Positions 1-7,985 of a stretch of 64,000 nucleotides of DNA are shown here, in pieces. Position 1 is the stretch's first letter. Every line of letters starts with the position of its first letter. Source of the stretch: Pseudomonadota bacterium (GTDB lineage Bacteria > Pseudomonadota > Alphaproteobacteria > Caulobacterales > Caulobacteraceae); the NCBI GenBank assembly GCA_021808285.1, contig JAKBBV010000003.1, positions 39,749 through 103,748 on the forward strand. Direction: 5' to 3'. The notes below the pieces were generated by a model, which saw only the letters and a list, made by a program, of their open reading frames with translations, was not told where the DNA came from and made no database searches. A program made the position numbers and the translations under genes.

Positions 1-537
1 GGCATCGCCGGCCGCAAGGAGGGAATCAAAGGCGCAGATCTCAAACCCGAGCCCCGCCGCCAGCCTCGCGGTCAGGCGCGCGATGGCCCCATAGCCCACC
101 AGACCCAAACGCTTGCCCGCGCTCTCGCGGCCGATCAGCTTCATCCGCGGCCAGGCGCCCTGTTGCACGGCGTGGGAGGCAAGGTAAGCGCCGCGAAGGA
201 GTACGAGCGCCATGGCGATCACATATTCGGCCACCGCCAGGTCATTGGCCCCCGTCGCCGGGCAGACAGCGACGCCCCGGGCTCGGCATGCCTCCAGATC
301 GATATTGTCGAGCCCGACGCCCAATCGCCCGACCACCTTGAGCCGGGGAGCGGACGCCAGCAACGCCGCGTCGACCCGCGTGCGGTTCCTCACCAGGAGC
401 GCCTCCGCATCTGACAGAGCGGCGAGAAGCTCGCCAGGTCGATCCACCAAGGTGTCGTCGAAGAGCAGGTCGCGGCCCGCGAAGGCAGACGCCACCACCT
501 CCGCATCCATGAACTCGCTGATGACGATCTGGGCCAT
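1..537 (-). CDS. slcC: D-isomer specific 2-hydroxyacid dehydrogenase, probable (S)-sulfolactate dehydrogenase (partial)
   Basis: This gene is cut by the left window edge; about 179 N-terminal residues are visible. The translation from the ATG at 535-537 begins MAQIVISEFMDAEVV. It carries the family's substrate-domain segment VVGRLGVGLDNIDLEA and the start of the NAD-binding Rossmann segment LGLVGYGAIA. The fold is that of PGDH-like D-2-hydroxyacid dehydrogenases, which oxidise a 2-hydroxyacid with NAD. Family knowledge: SlcC, the (S)-sulfolactate dehydrogenase, belongs to this fold and is encoded next to comC and suyAB. Here the gene is the last visible member of suyA-suyB-comC-slcC, 32 bp after comC. 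Its specific substrate is inferred from that context. A generic phosphoglycerate or glyoxylate dehydrogenase cannot be excluded from half a protein. Confidence 0.75.
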   Translation of the reverse strand, partial: MAQIVISEFMDAEVVASAFAGRDLLFDDTLVDRPGELLAALSDAEALLVRNRTRVDAALLASAPRLKVVGRLGVGLDNIDLEACRARGVAVCPATGANDLAVAEYVIAMALVLLRGAYLASHAVQQGAWPRMKLIGRESAGKRLGLVGYGAIARLTARLAAGLGFEICAFDSLLAAGDA

Positions 538-569
538 GGGCGCCCGCTCCTCTAGAAACCGTCCAAGCC

Positions 570-1568
570 TCAGGCCGTCGCCAGGGTGACGAGTTCGGCG
601 TGCAGCGACTCTGGGAGGGTCAGCCCCTGATCCTCGGCTTGACGGCGGGCGGCGAGACGCCTCTGGCCGGGAAGCCGCACGCCTTCCTCCGCCGTCGCGG
701 CCGCTGCCAGAGCCCCAACCCTTTGGAGCACCCGCTCGCCGCCGAACGGCTCCGGATCAATCGCCAGGAGAACTTGACCCACCGCGGGCGGCCCCCCCAC
801 GTCGTCGAGGAAGGAGCTCGCCTCCCAACCGAAAGCGCCGCCGGCCAGTGCGCCCGCCATGAGCTCGACCATGAGAGCCAGGGCCGCCCCCTTGGCCCCG
901 CCCATGGCGACCATAGCTCCCTGCAGCGCGGCCTTGGGGTCGGTGGTCGGTTGCCCTGACGCATCCACGGCCCAGTCGGCCGGAATGTCCCGTCCTTCCC
1001 GGGCGGCGGTCACAATCTTACCCCGCGCCGCCTGGGACAACGCCATATCGATCACCAGAGGCGCCGCTCCGGGAATCGGGCTGGCGAACGCGACCGGATT
1101 GGTGCCCAGCATGGGCCGGCGACCGCCATGGAAGGCCATGGCCTTGGGCGAATTGGCGAAGGCGAAAGCGAGGAGGCCCCGCTCGGCCAGGCGCTCCACG
1201 GGACCACCCGCCTGACCGAAGTGATGCGAGCGAACGATCGCGGCGATCGCCACGCCATTGTCGTGGGCGGCGGCGACCAGAGCGGGCAGGGCCAGATCGA
1301 TGGCCGGATAGGCGAAGCCATGGGCGGCGTCGACCCTCAGGGCTCCCGGACGGAGGCGCGACAGGTGAGGCGTGGCGAAGCCGTCCACCTTGCCGACGCG
1401 CGCTTGGGCCGCATAGGAGGCGACGCGCGACAGACCGTGGCCCGACTGCCCGTCCGCCTCGGCCCGGACCAGCGCCCGGGCGGTGGGGCCAGCCTGTTCC
1501 GGAGACACGCTGTTGGCCTCCAGCGCGGCCTGTACGAGGGACTGGGCGTCCGCAAGACTCAACTGCAT
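570..1568 (-). CDS. comC: Malate/L-lactate dehydrogenase-family oxidoreductase, probable (R)-sulfolactate dehydrogenase
   Basis: This 332-residue protein belongs to the malate/L-sulfolactate/L-lactate dehydrogenase family (Ldh_2 fold, unrelated to classical MDH). Visible family segments are GHGLSRVASYAAQA near residue 43, RSHHFGQAGG near residue 113, and GTNPVAFASP near residue 154. The reaction is reversible oxidation of a 2-hydroxyacid to the 2-oxoacid with NAD(P). ComC characterised from other bacteria interconverts 3-sulfopyruvate and (R)-sulfolactate. The gene sits 13 bp after suyB and 32 bp before an slcC-like gene. ComC and SlcC together would convert (S)- to (R)-sulfolactate, the isomer used by SuyAB. 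Family assignment is secure; substrate assignment comes from the operon. Confidence 0.82.
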   Translation of the reverse strand: MQLSLADAQSLVQAALEANSVSPEQAGPTARALVRAEADGQSGHGLSRVASYAAQARVGKVDGFATPHLSRLRPGALRVDAAHGFAYPAIDLALPALVAAAHDNGVAIAAIVRSHHFGQAGGPVERLAERGLLAFAFANSPKAMAFHGGRRPMLGTNPVAFASPIPGAAPLVIDMALSQAARGKIVTAAREGRDIPADWAVDASGQPTTDPKAALQGAMVAMGGAKGAALALMVELMAGALAGGAFGWEASSFLDDVGGPPAVGQVLLAIDPEPFGGERVLQRVGALAAAATAEEGVRLPGQRRLAARRQAEDQGLTLPESLHAELVTLATA

Positions 1569-1581
1569 GGCCGGACCGGCG

Positions 1582-2751
1582 TCAGGCCGAGCGATACAGC
1601 TTGGTCATGACGAATTCCCGGTGGCCGAGCGCCTCAGCGGCCGTGAGGCGACCGTTGGCCGTGCGACGGATCATCTCGATCAGGGCGTCGCCCGCCTGAT
1701 CAATGGTCATCTCGCGCCGGACGATCCCGGAGACGTCCAGGTCGATGTGCTCCTCCATGACCCGTACGGTTCGCGGGTTTCCGGAGACCTTGATCACCGG
1801 CATGATCGGGTTGCCGATCACGTTTCCTTGGCCGGTCGGGAAGATGTGGACGACATAGCCGGCCGCCGCCTGAAGTGTGCAGCATTCCGCCGCGGCGGAC
1901 GAGGTGTCCATGAAATACAGGCCCGGTCCGCGTGCAGGAGCTTCAGCCGGCTCCAGCACGTCGATGAACTTCACCGACTTGCCGATCTTCTCGAGATTGC
2001 CGAGCGCCTTTTCCTCGATAGTCGTCAGACCTCCGGCGATGTTGCCCTTGGTCGGCTGGCTGTCGGAAAGGTCGGAGGTCTTGTGCGCTTCGATGACGTC
2101 GTCCTGATAGGCCCGCCAGGTCTTCATGAACTTTTCGGCGACCTGCGGCGACGCCGCCCTGGCGGCGGCGAGATGCTCGGCCCCGGTCAGCTCGGATGTC
2201 TCGCCAAAGCAGCCATAGAGGCCGGCGGGAATGAGCTTGTCATACATGTTTCCGACCGTGGGGCAGGAGGCCAGACCCGTGGTCGTGTCGCTCTCACCGC
2301 ATTTTGCGGCCACCCAGAGGTCGGTAAGGTCGACGGGCTCGCGGACCAGTTCTGAAGCCCAATGGACGAAGGTCTTCGCCTGGCGCGACGCCGCCGCGAC
2401 GGTGGCGATATCGCCATTGCCCTCAATCCAGAACCCGGCCACGGGCTTGCCCGTGGCGGCGATGCCATCGACGACCTTCTGTGTCCACGCCGGTTCAATG
2501 CCGATGACCACGCAGGCCGCAACGTTCGGGTTGGCGCCTGTGCCGATCATGGTCCGGAAATGCAGCTCAAGATCTTCGCCGAACTGAAGCCGCCCATAGG
2601 CGTGCGGCAGGGCGATCGTGCCTTGGATATGGGCCGCTACAGCTTCGCAGGCCGCATTGGAGATGTCGTCGAGCGGCAGGATGACGACATGGTTGCGGAC
2701 TCCTATCCGGCCGTTTTCGCGCCGATAGGCCCAGACGGTCTGCGTGCTCAT
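1582..2751 (-). CDS. suyB: (2R)-sulfolactate sulfo-lyase, large subunit
   Basis: This 389-residue protein matches the UxaA/altronate dehydratase C-terminal family in the form of SuyB. It opens with [16 protein letters not shown] near residue 15. It has conserved family segments such as [19 protein letters not shown] (around 210-230) and [22 protein letters not shown] (around 305-325), where the conserved cysteines and glycines lie. With SuyA it cleaves (R)-3-sulfolactate to pyruvate and sulfite in the cytoplasm. suyA ends 13 bp upstream, so the two subunits are encoded separately as in known suyAB loci. In altronate or galactarate dehydratases the two parts are often fused. The neighbours ComC and SlcC support the sulfolactate assignment over a sugar-acid dehydratase. 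Confidence 0.88.
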   Translation of the reverse strand: MSTQTVWAYRRENGRIGVRNHVVILPLDDISNAACEAVAAHIQGTIALPHAYGRLQFGEDLELHFRTMIGTGANPNVAACVVIGIEPAWTQKVVDGIAATGKPVAGFWIEGNGDIATVAAASRQAKTFVHWASELVREPVDLTDLWVAAKCGESDTTTGLASCPTVGNMYDKLIPAGLYGCFGETSELTGAEHLAAARAASPQVAEKFMKTWRAYQDDVIEAHKTSDLSDSQPTKGNIAGGLTTIEEKALGNLEKIGKSVKFIDVLEPAEAPARGPGLYFMDTSSAAAECCTLQAAAGYVVHIFPTGQGNVIGNPIMPVIKVSGNPRTVRVMEEHIDLDVSGIVRREMTIDQAGDALIEMIRRTANGRLTAAEALGHREFVMTKLYRSA

Positions 2752-2764
2752 CGTGGGCGGCTCC

Positions 2765-3055
2765 TCACCAGCGCTTGGTCTTGAGATTTTGGGTGTGGAC
2801 GTGGTCGCCGACGGCGACCTCGCTCACGATACGACCGATGACTTCGCCATACTTAATCGCGTCGTCGCCGCTCTTGAGTCCGGTCAAGGCGACCTTGTGG
2901 CCGATCGGAACATCGTGATTGCAGACCACAGTGAACTCGGAATTGTCGTCCAGGCACACGCCGAACAGCGATTGGCCGGCCTTCACTCCCTCGACCACGA
3001 CGACCGCGACGTTGTCGCCCTTGTGGTGTACCAGGACGTGGGGGACCTGAGACAT
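2765..3055 (-). CDS. suyA: (2R)-sulfolactate sulfo-lyase, small subunit (SAF domain)
   Basis: This 96-residue protein consists essentially of one SAF domain, the small-subunit fold of altronate-dehydratase-type lyases. Residues [21 protein letters not shown] lead into [21 protein letters not shown], the usual basic/histidine SAF core, and then [22 protein letters not shown] chose the ATG at 3053-3055 because a strong GGAGGTG ribosome site lies just upstream and the protein then has the length usual for SuyA. An upstream in-frame extension would be rich in arginine and proline and not family-like. It is the first gene of the suyA-suyB-comC-slcC operon. It faces the GntR regulator across about 150 bp containing a palindrome. 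Confidence 0.87.
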   Translation of the reverse strand: MSQVPHVLVHHKGDNVAVVVVEGVKAGQSLFGVCLDDNSEFTVVCNHDVPIGHKVALTGLKSGDDAIKYGEVIGRIVSEVAVGDHVHTQNLKTKRW

Positions 3056-3073
3056 TTCACCTCCGCCTTTGGC

Positions 3074-3091
3074 CCGACCCCTCGGGGTCGG
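3074..3091. other. Short inverted repeat in the suyA leader
   Basis: CCGACCCC and GGGGTCGG are perfect 8-bp arms separated by TC. The repeat ends 18 bp before the suyA start codon, so it would form a GC hairpin in the suyA mRNA leader or could be a protein site. There is no T-run, so it is not an obvious terminator. Its function is unknown. Confidence 0.5.
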
Positions 3092-3118
3092 TTCGATGCT
3101 GACAGGCGCTATCTTATG

Positions 3119-3130
3119 TCTTATATAAGA
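3119..3130. promoter_or_regulatory. Candidate operator palindrome between suyA and the GntR gene
   Basis: TCTTATATAAGA is a perfect 12-bp palindrome. It is strikingly AT-rich for this GC-rich sequence and lies in the divergent intergenic region. A further half-site TCTTAT lies at 3112-3117. On the suyA strand a TTGACT hexamer (complement of 3130-3135) abuts it and could be the -35 element. That is where a GntR-family repressor would block initiation. This is inference from position and symmetry; no bound motif is known. Confidence 0.5.
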
Positions 3131-3207
3131 GTCAAGAAAAGTCCTCGGGCCGGAAAACTTGGGGGATGATCGGCGATCCCAATAGGGCAAGGACCTTCGG
3201 AGGCGGC

Positions 3208-3933
3208 ATGGAGTCGATCGAGACGCCAGGATATCGACCCCTCTACAAGCAGGTCTACGACGTCATCGTCCGGCGCATTTCGCAGGGCGAGTGGCGCCCC
3301 GGACAATCCCTCCCGAGCGAGACCGCCCTGGCCAGGGATCTCTCCGTATCGCAGGGCACGGTCCGCAAAGTGCTTGATGCGCTCACAGCGGAGAAGCTGC
3401 TGGAGCGGCGTCAGGGCAAGGGCACCTATATCGCCGAGAACACCCAGGAGCGGGCTCTGTTCCGCTTCTTTCGCCTGTCGCGTCCTGGCGGCGAGCGCCT
3501 GATCCCTGACCGCGCCTGGGAGAAGGTCCGCCTGAGGCCCAGCCGGGCGCTTGAGCGACTGAAGCTTGATCTTGGCCGCACGGACAAGGTCATCGAAATT
3601 CGTCGCGTGCGGGCGATACTCGGCCGCCCCTGCATTCGCGAGACGATCATCGTGCCGGCCGCCCTGGCTCCGGGCCTTGAGAGTCTCGCTCCGCTGCCGA
3701 ACACGCTCTATTCGCTTTATCAATCGCGCTACGGCATCAACATCACCCAGGCTCACGAGGAGCTCCGTGCCGGGCTCGCCGACGACGACGACGCCGCCGA
3801 GATCGACGTGCTGCCCGGACAACCCTTGCTGCTGATCGACCGCGTCGCGGTCTCGCTCGAAGACCGCAAAGTGGAGTGGCGCCAGAGCCGCTGCCAAAGC
3901 GCAGACATCGTCTACGCCGTAAATCTCACCTGA
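3208..3933 (+). CDS. GntR-family (HutC subfamily) transcriptional regulator of the sulfonate locus
   Basis: This 241-residue regulator has an N-terminal winged-helix domain: PLYKQVYDVIVRRISQGEW, then SLPSETALARDLSVSQGTVRKVLDAL, then the wing RRQGKGTYIA. A C-terminal UTRA-type effector domain runs from about 95 to 235. The ATG at 3208 is preceded by GGAGG and starts just before the canonical PLY(K/R) motif; an in-frame ATG 42 bp upstream has no such site. It lies between the divergent suyA operon and the aldehyde dehydrogenase/lactonase pair, 42 bp before the latter. That makes it the likely local repressor responding to sulfolactate or an upstream intermediate. The effector is inferred. Confidence 0.85.
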   Translation: MESIETPGYRPLYKQVYDVIVRRISQGEWRPGQSLPSETALARDLSVSQGTVRKVLDALTAEKLLERRQGKGTYIAENTQERALFRFFRLSRPGGERLIPDRAWEKVRLRPSRALERLKLDLGRTDKVIEIRRVRAILGRPCIRETIIVPAALAPGLESLAPLPNTLYSLYQSRYGINITQAHEELRAGLADDDDAAEIDVLPGQPLLLIDRVAVSLEDRKVEWRQSRCQSADIVYAVNLT

Positions 3934-3975
3934 TCAGAGTCTCCTGGCTCCAACCTGTCCCGATAAGGCCCACCC

Positions 3976-5424
3976 ATGTCCCAGACCTATCCCATTTTCG
4001 AGTCCTGCCTGATTGGAGGCGAATGGGTGGGCGCAGGCGCCGGCTCCGTCATCCCCGTGCGAAACCCCTGGGACGGGCGCCAGATCGGGACCGTGCCTGA
4101 CGCCGGACGCGCCGAGACGCGCGCGGCGATAGCGGCGGCGGACGCGGCCCTGGGACCCTGGAAGGCTATGACCGCGGCGGAGCGGTCACAGCTGATGCTG
4201 CGGCTGGCGGATCTCATGCTGGCGGAGAAGGAGTCGCTCGGACGCCTGCTCACCCTGGAACAGGGCAAGCCGCTCAGCGAAGCGGTGGGAGAAGTCGCCT
4301 TCGGCGCCGCCTACGTCCGGTGGTTCGCGGAGGAGGCCAAGCGGGTTTATGGCGATATCATTCCCTCGCCCTGGCGAGGTCGTCGCATCCTGGTGACCCG
4401 GGAGCCGGTCGGGGTGGTCGGCGCGATCACGCCCTGGAATTTCCCAAACTCGATGATCGCCCGCAAACTCGGCGCGGCCTTGGCCGCTGGATGCACCATG
4501 GTCATCAAGCCCGCCAGTCAGACCCCCTTCTCCGCCCTGGCCGTGGGCGATCTGGCGCTCAAGGCCGGGTTGCCCGCCGGCGTCGTCAATATCGTCACCG
4601 GCAAGGCCGCCGAAATCGCGGCGGAGATGTGCGAGAACCCGCGCCTGCGAAAGATCTCGTTTACAGGCTCCACAGAGGTCGGCCGGCGCTTGGCGGCCCA
4701 GGCGTCGGCTCATCTCAAGCGCACCTCCATGGAGCTTGGCGGCAACGCCCCCTTCGTGGTTTTCGATGACGCCGATATCGAGGCGGCCGTGAACGGCGCC
4801 ATGGTCTCGAAGTTCCGCAACAGCGGCCAGACCTGCGTCTGCACCAACCGCTTTCTCGTCCAGTCCGGCATTCACGACGCCTTCGTCGCGCGTTTCTCCA
4901 AGGCTATCGGAGAGCTGAAGCTCGGCAATGGACTCGAGCCGGGCGTGGCCCAGGGGCCGCTGATCGACGAGAGCGCTGTGCTCAAGGTCGAGGCTCATGT
5001 GGCGGACGCTTTGGGCAAGGGCGCGATCCTGGTGCGCGGCGGCCGCCGCTCAAGCCTGGGCGGAAGCCTTTACGAGCCTACCCTCGTCACCGGCGCCAAC
5101 TCCCAGATGCTTGTTGCCGGAGATGAGACGTTCGGTCCCTTGGCCGCCGTTTTCCGCTTTGAGACAGAGGCAGAGGCGATCGCCCTCGCCAATGCGACGG
5201 AATATGGCTTGGCCGCCTATCTCTACACACGCGATCTGGCCCGCGCCTTTCGCGTCAGTGAGGCCCTCGAATATGGGCTTGTCGGGGTCAATGAGGGACT
5301 GATCACCACCGAGGCGGCGCCATTTGGCGGCTACAAGGACTCCGGCTTTGGAAAGGAGGGCTCGAAGTACGGCGTGGAGGACTATGTGAACATGAAATAC
5401 ACCTGTCTCGGCGGTCTTGGCTGA
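3976..5424 (+). CDS. NAD(P)-dependent aldehyde dehydrogenase, probable sulfolactaldehyde dehydrogenase (GabD-like)
   Basis: This 482-residue protein is of typical class-I ALDH length. Conserved features are ITPWNFP (151-157), the cofactor lysine in KPAS (179-182), FTGSTEVG (229-236), the general base Glu253 in MELGGN, and the nucleophile Cys287 in GQTCVC. It resembles succinate-semialdehyde dehydrogenases (GabD). In the sulfo-Entner-Doudoroff pathway a GabD-like enzyme oxidises sulfolactaldehyde to sulfolactate. It is followed after 14 bp by an SMP-30 lactonase and shares its locus with SuyAB, ComC and SlcC. That context favours sulfolactaldehyde over succinate semialdehyde. Oxidation of an aldehyde derived from dihydroxypropanesulfonate is a second possibility. 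Confidence 0.82.
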   Translation: MSQTYPIFESCLIGGEWVGAGAGSVIPVRNPWDGRQIGTVPDAGRAETRAAIAAADAALGPWKAMTAAERSQLMLRLADLMLAEKESLGRLLTLEQGKPLSEAVGEVAFGAAYVRWFAEEAKRVYGDIIPSPWRGRRILVTREPVGVVGAITPWNFPNSMIARKLGAALAAGCTMVIKPASQTPFSALAVGDLALKAGLPAGVVNIVTGKAAEIAAEMCENPRLRKISFTGSTEVGRRLAAQASAHLKRTSMELGGNAPFVVFDDADIEAAVNGAMVSKFRNSGQTCVCTNRFLVQSGIHDAFVARFSKAIGELKLGNGLEPGVAQGPLIDESAVLKVEAHVADALGKGAILVRGGRRSSLGGSLYEPTLVTGANSQMLVAGDETFGPLAAVFRFETEAEAIALANATEYGLAAYLYTRDLARAFRVSEALEYGLVGVNEGLITTEAAPFGGYKDSGFGKEGSKYGVEDYVNMKYTCLGGLG

Positions 5425-5438
5425 CGTCCCCAACACAG

Positions 5439-6314
5439 GTGTCTGGCCCCGTCGAACTCGTCCTGGACTGCAAGGCCCTATTGGGTGAGTGTCCGCGCTG
5501 GCATAGCGTGGAATCGGCGCTCTATTTCGTCGACATCGCGCGGTGTCATCTTCATCGCCTCGATCCCACGACGGGTCGCCTGCGAACCCGTACTCTGGAC
5601 GAGCCCGTGGGCAGCTTCGCCTTCCGCAAGGACGGCGGATTCGTCCTGGCCATGCGTGACGGCTTCGCCCTGCTGGACTCTCTAGATGGCCCGGTTCGCC
5701 ACCTGGGGCCCCGACTGCCGCCAGGCAACGGCGCGCGCTTCAATGACGGCCGGACCGATCCTTCCGGTCGTTTCTACGCCGGCACCATCGATCCCACGCG
5801 CGAGGCCTCCACGGCGGGCCTGTTCCGGCTGGATCCCGACGGGGCGGTGACCTGTTTATTCTCAGGCGCCCTGACCTCCAATGGCGCGGCCTTCTCCCCG
5901 GATGGAAAAATCTTCGCCTGGTCCGATACGCCAAGGCATGTGCTCTACGCCTTCGACGCGAATGCGGACACGGGCGCTCTTGAGAACCGCAGGGTCTGGC
6001 GGCGATGGCCACAGGGCGGCGGGCGGCCAGATGGGGGCTCCTTCGATCAGACCGGGCGCTACTGGACGGCCCTCTTCGACGGCGGCCGCGTTGCCTGTCT
6101 CACGGCCTCCGGCGATATCGTTGAGGAGGTGAGGGTTCCCTGTCCGCGCCCCACTATGGTCGCCTTTGGCGGGGCCGACGGACGCACCGCCTTCGTCACC
6201 ACGGCCCGAGAGGGCCTGACCGAGGCTCAGTTGGCGCAATGGCCCCAATCGGGCGGGGTCTTTGCCTTCCGCGTCGACACGCCAGGGGTGAGCGAGCACC
6301 CCTTCGCCGGCTGA
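5439..6314 (+). CDS. SMP-30/gluconolactonase-family lactonase (candidate sulfogluconolactonase)
   Basis: This 291-residue protein is a six-bladed beta-propeller of the SMP-30/gluconolactonase/LRE family. The expected metal and active-site residues are visible: Glu17 in GECPRWH, the Asn/Asp of RFNDGRTDPSGRFYAGT near residue 105, Asn in LTSNGAAFSPDG, and Asp in GRPDGGSFDQTGRYW. The start is GTG, 14 bp after the aldehyde dehydrogenase stop, so the two are co-transcribed. The family hydrolyses sugar lactones to aldonic acids. In sulfo-ED clusters an SMP-30 enzyme hydrolyses 6-deoxy-6-sulfogluconolactone. The sulfonated substrate is inferred from context; an ordinary gluconolactone is the alternative. 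Confidence 0.8.
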   Translation: MSGPVELVLDCKALLGECPRWHSVESALYFVDIARCHLHRLDPTTGRLRTRTLDEPVGSFAFRKDGGFVLAMRDGFALLDSLDGPVRHLGPRLPPGNGARFNDGRTDPSGRFYAGTIDPTREASTAGLFRLDPDGAVTCLFSGALTSNGAAFSPDGKIFAWSDTPRHVLYAFDANADTGALENRRVWRRWPQGGGRPDGGSFDQTGRYWTALFDGGRVACLTASGDIVEEVRVPCPRPTMVAFGGADGRTAFVTTAREGLTEAQLAQWPQSGGVFAFRVDTPGVSEHPFAG

Positions 6315-6424
6315 GCGCCGGCCCGCGCCCACGCCGTGCGAGACGCGCGTTCTGCGCCCCTGGGGCCGCCGGAGGGCTCGCCCTTGGCGCCTGCCCCGCA
6401 CATCTGGCAGAAGCCGCGAATATT

Positions 6425-6472
6425 CCAGGGCGTCGGCCAGGGCGTCGGCCAGGGCGTCGGCCAGGGCGTGGG
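6425..6472. repeat. Four tandem 12-bp repeats
   Basis: The unit CCAGGGCGTCGG occurs three times exactly and a fourth time with one change (CCAGGGCGTGGG). The array ends 10 bp before the chosen start of the following GNAT gene. It lies between two genes and, being a multiple of three, keeps all frames open. It could act as a leader spacer or simply be replication slippage. Confidence 0.9.
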
Positions 6473-6482
6473 AACGGGACCG

Positions 6483-7256
6483 ATGAACGAGATCGCTGAG
6501 ACTCAAGTCCAAAGCGCCTGGGCCCTCGCCGCCATGCTGGCCGGGGCGCCGGCCTTCGAGGCGCACCTGACGGCGCATCTGGGTCTGGTGCTCAGCGGCG
6601 AAGCGAGCGCAGATCTGAACATGCTGTTCCTGTGGTCGCCCCACGGCCTCCCCTCGCTTGCCGCCGCCTTGGCGCGGGCGAAGGAGCGAGGCCTGCCGCT
6701 CCTCCTCGTCACCCATCCCGATCTGCGCGACCCATCCGAAGCTGAGACGACATCTTTCGGACTGACCCCGATCGCCAGGCCCCTGCCGCTGATGGTCCTT
6801 GATGATCTCAGCCAGAAGCCCCGCCAGTCGGCGGTCGAGGTCAGACCCGTAAGGGAGGCCGCGGAGGCTCGGGCAACGACAGGCCTGATCCACGCGGCCT
6901 TCGCCCTGCCCCGAGACTTGATTCAGCGGACGCTGGAGCCGAGCCTTGGGAGCCACTCCGACTGCCGCACCTTCATCGCCTGGCGCAGAGGCGAGGCCGT
7001 GAGTTCGGTGACGGTCACCGGGCGGGGACCTCGCGTCGGGCTTTGGTCTATGGCCACGGCGCCGCATCATCAGGGACGCGGCTATGGCGGCGAATTGCTC
7101 AAAGCCGTGATCGACCGCCTCCATCGCGAAGGATGCCGTCGGATCTATCTGCATGCGACGGAGGCCGGGCTTCCCCTCTATCGCCGGCTCGGATTCCGCA
7201 GTCTGGCGGAGCAGTCCGTCTGGCTCAGCGAACCCTCAGGCTCGCTGCACGGTTGA
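6483..7256 (+). CDS. GNAT-family N-acetyltransferase with an N-terminal extension
   Basis: This 257-residue protein starts at ATG 6483, just after the 12-bp repeat array. An earlier in-frame start would translate the repeats into VGQGVGQG and is less likely. The C-terminal half is a GNAT domain: WSMATAPHHQGRGYGGELL (around 180-198) holds the acetyl-CoA pyrophosphate loop Q-x-x-G-x-G, and GLPLYRRLGFRS is the final conserved strand. The first 120 residues resemble the companion N-terminal domain seen in some two-domain GNATs. Substrate unknown. It stands 168 bp after the lactonase and convergent with the riboflavin operon, so a link to sulfonate metabolism is not shown. Confidence 0.75.
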   Translation: MNEIAETQVQSAWALAAMLAGAPAFEAHLTAHLGLVLSGEASADLNMLFLWSPHGLPSLAAALARAKERGLPLLLVTHPDLRDPSEAETTSFGLTPIARPLPLMVLDDLSQKPRQSAVEVRPVREAAEARATTGLIHAAFALPRDLIQRTLEPSLGSHSDCRTFIAWRRGEAVSSVTVTGRGPRVGLWSMATAPHHQGRGYGGELLKAVIDRLHREGCRRIYLHATEAGLPLYRRLGFRSLAEQSVWLSEPSGSLHG

Positions 7257-7265
7257 GCTCCGGCG

Positions 7266-7985
7266 CTATCGCACGAAGCTCGCGCCATTGATGTCGAGCA
7301 CGGCGCCGGTCATGGAGGCGGGCGCGTCCAGCGACAGATAGACGGCCGCATTCGCCACCTCCTCCGGATCCGCAACCCGCCCCAGCGGAATATCGCCAAG
7401 GAGCGCCTCGCCGCCGCGGCTCGCCAGGTAATCTTCCGCCATGCCCGTCATGACGAAGCCGGGGCAGATCGCAAAGGCCAGAATGCCCTCGCGGGCATAT
7501 CCCCTGGCCATCGATTTGGTCATTCCGATCATGCCTGCCTTCGAGGCGGCATAGTGCCAGTGGGACGGCGAGTCCCCTCGATAGGCGGCGCGGCTGGCGA
7601 TATTGACGACGCGGCCGGCCCGGCCGGCGCCGCGCCAGTGGAGGAGCGCCAAACGACTGAGGTCGGCGCTAGCCTGAAGGTTGATCTGCAGCGTCCGGCT
7701 CCAAGCGGCGCGCCAGGCATCCGCCGACGCCTCCGGGGAGACGGCCTCGAAGATACCGGCATTATTGACCAGAACATCGATCCGCCCCCCCAGGCGCTCC
7801 AAAGCCTGTTCCCAGAGCCTTTCAGGACCTCCAGGATCGGCCAGATCCGCCCCGATCTCGTCTTCGCTGGCATGGCGCGCATGACCGACCGCCTGAGCGC
7901 CTCGCAGCCTGAGAGCCGTCAGGATGGCGCGGCCAATTCCACGCGACGTCCCAGTTACCAGGACATGGGGGGAGGCGGCGTTCAT
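7266..7985 (-). CDS. SDR-family NAD(P)-dependent oxidoreductase (FabG-like), last gene of the riboflavin operon
   Basis: This 239-residue classical short-chain dehydrogenase has the cofactor motif TGTSRGIGRAI (12-22), the NNAG motif (VNNAGIFEA), and the catalytic Tyr-x3-Lys in YAASKAGM. The C-terminal CPGFVMTGM is typical of FabG-like members that reduce 3-oxo substrates or oxidise alcohols. Its ATG overlaps the ribH stop (ATGA), so it is translationally coupled to lumazine synthase. An SDR is not a standard riboflavin biosynthesis gene. Whether it has a flavin-related role or just uses the operon's promoter cannot be told. Confidence 0.85.
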   Translation of the reverse strand: MNAASPHVLVTGTSRGIGRAILTALRLRGAQAVGHARHASEDEIGADLADPGGPERLWEQALERLGGRIDVLVNNAGIFEAVSPEASADAWRAAWSRTLQINLQASADLSRLALLHWRGAGRAGRVVNIASRAAYRGDSPSHWHYAASKAGMIGMTKSMARGYAREGILAFAICPGFVMTGMAEDYLASRGGEALLGDIPLGRVADPEEVANAAVYLSLDAPASMTGAVLDINGASFVR

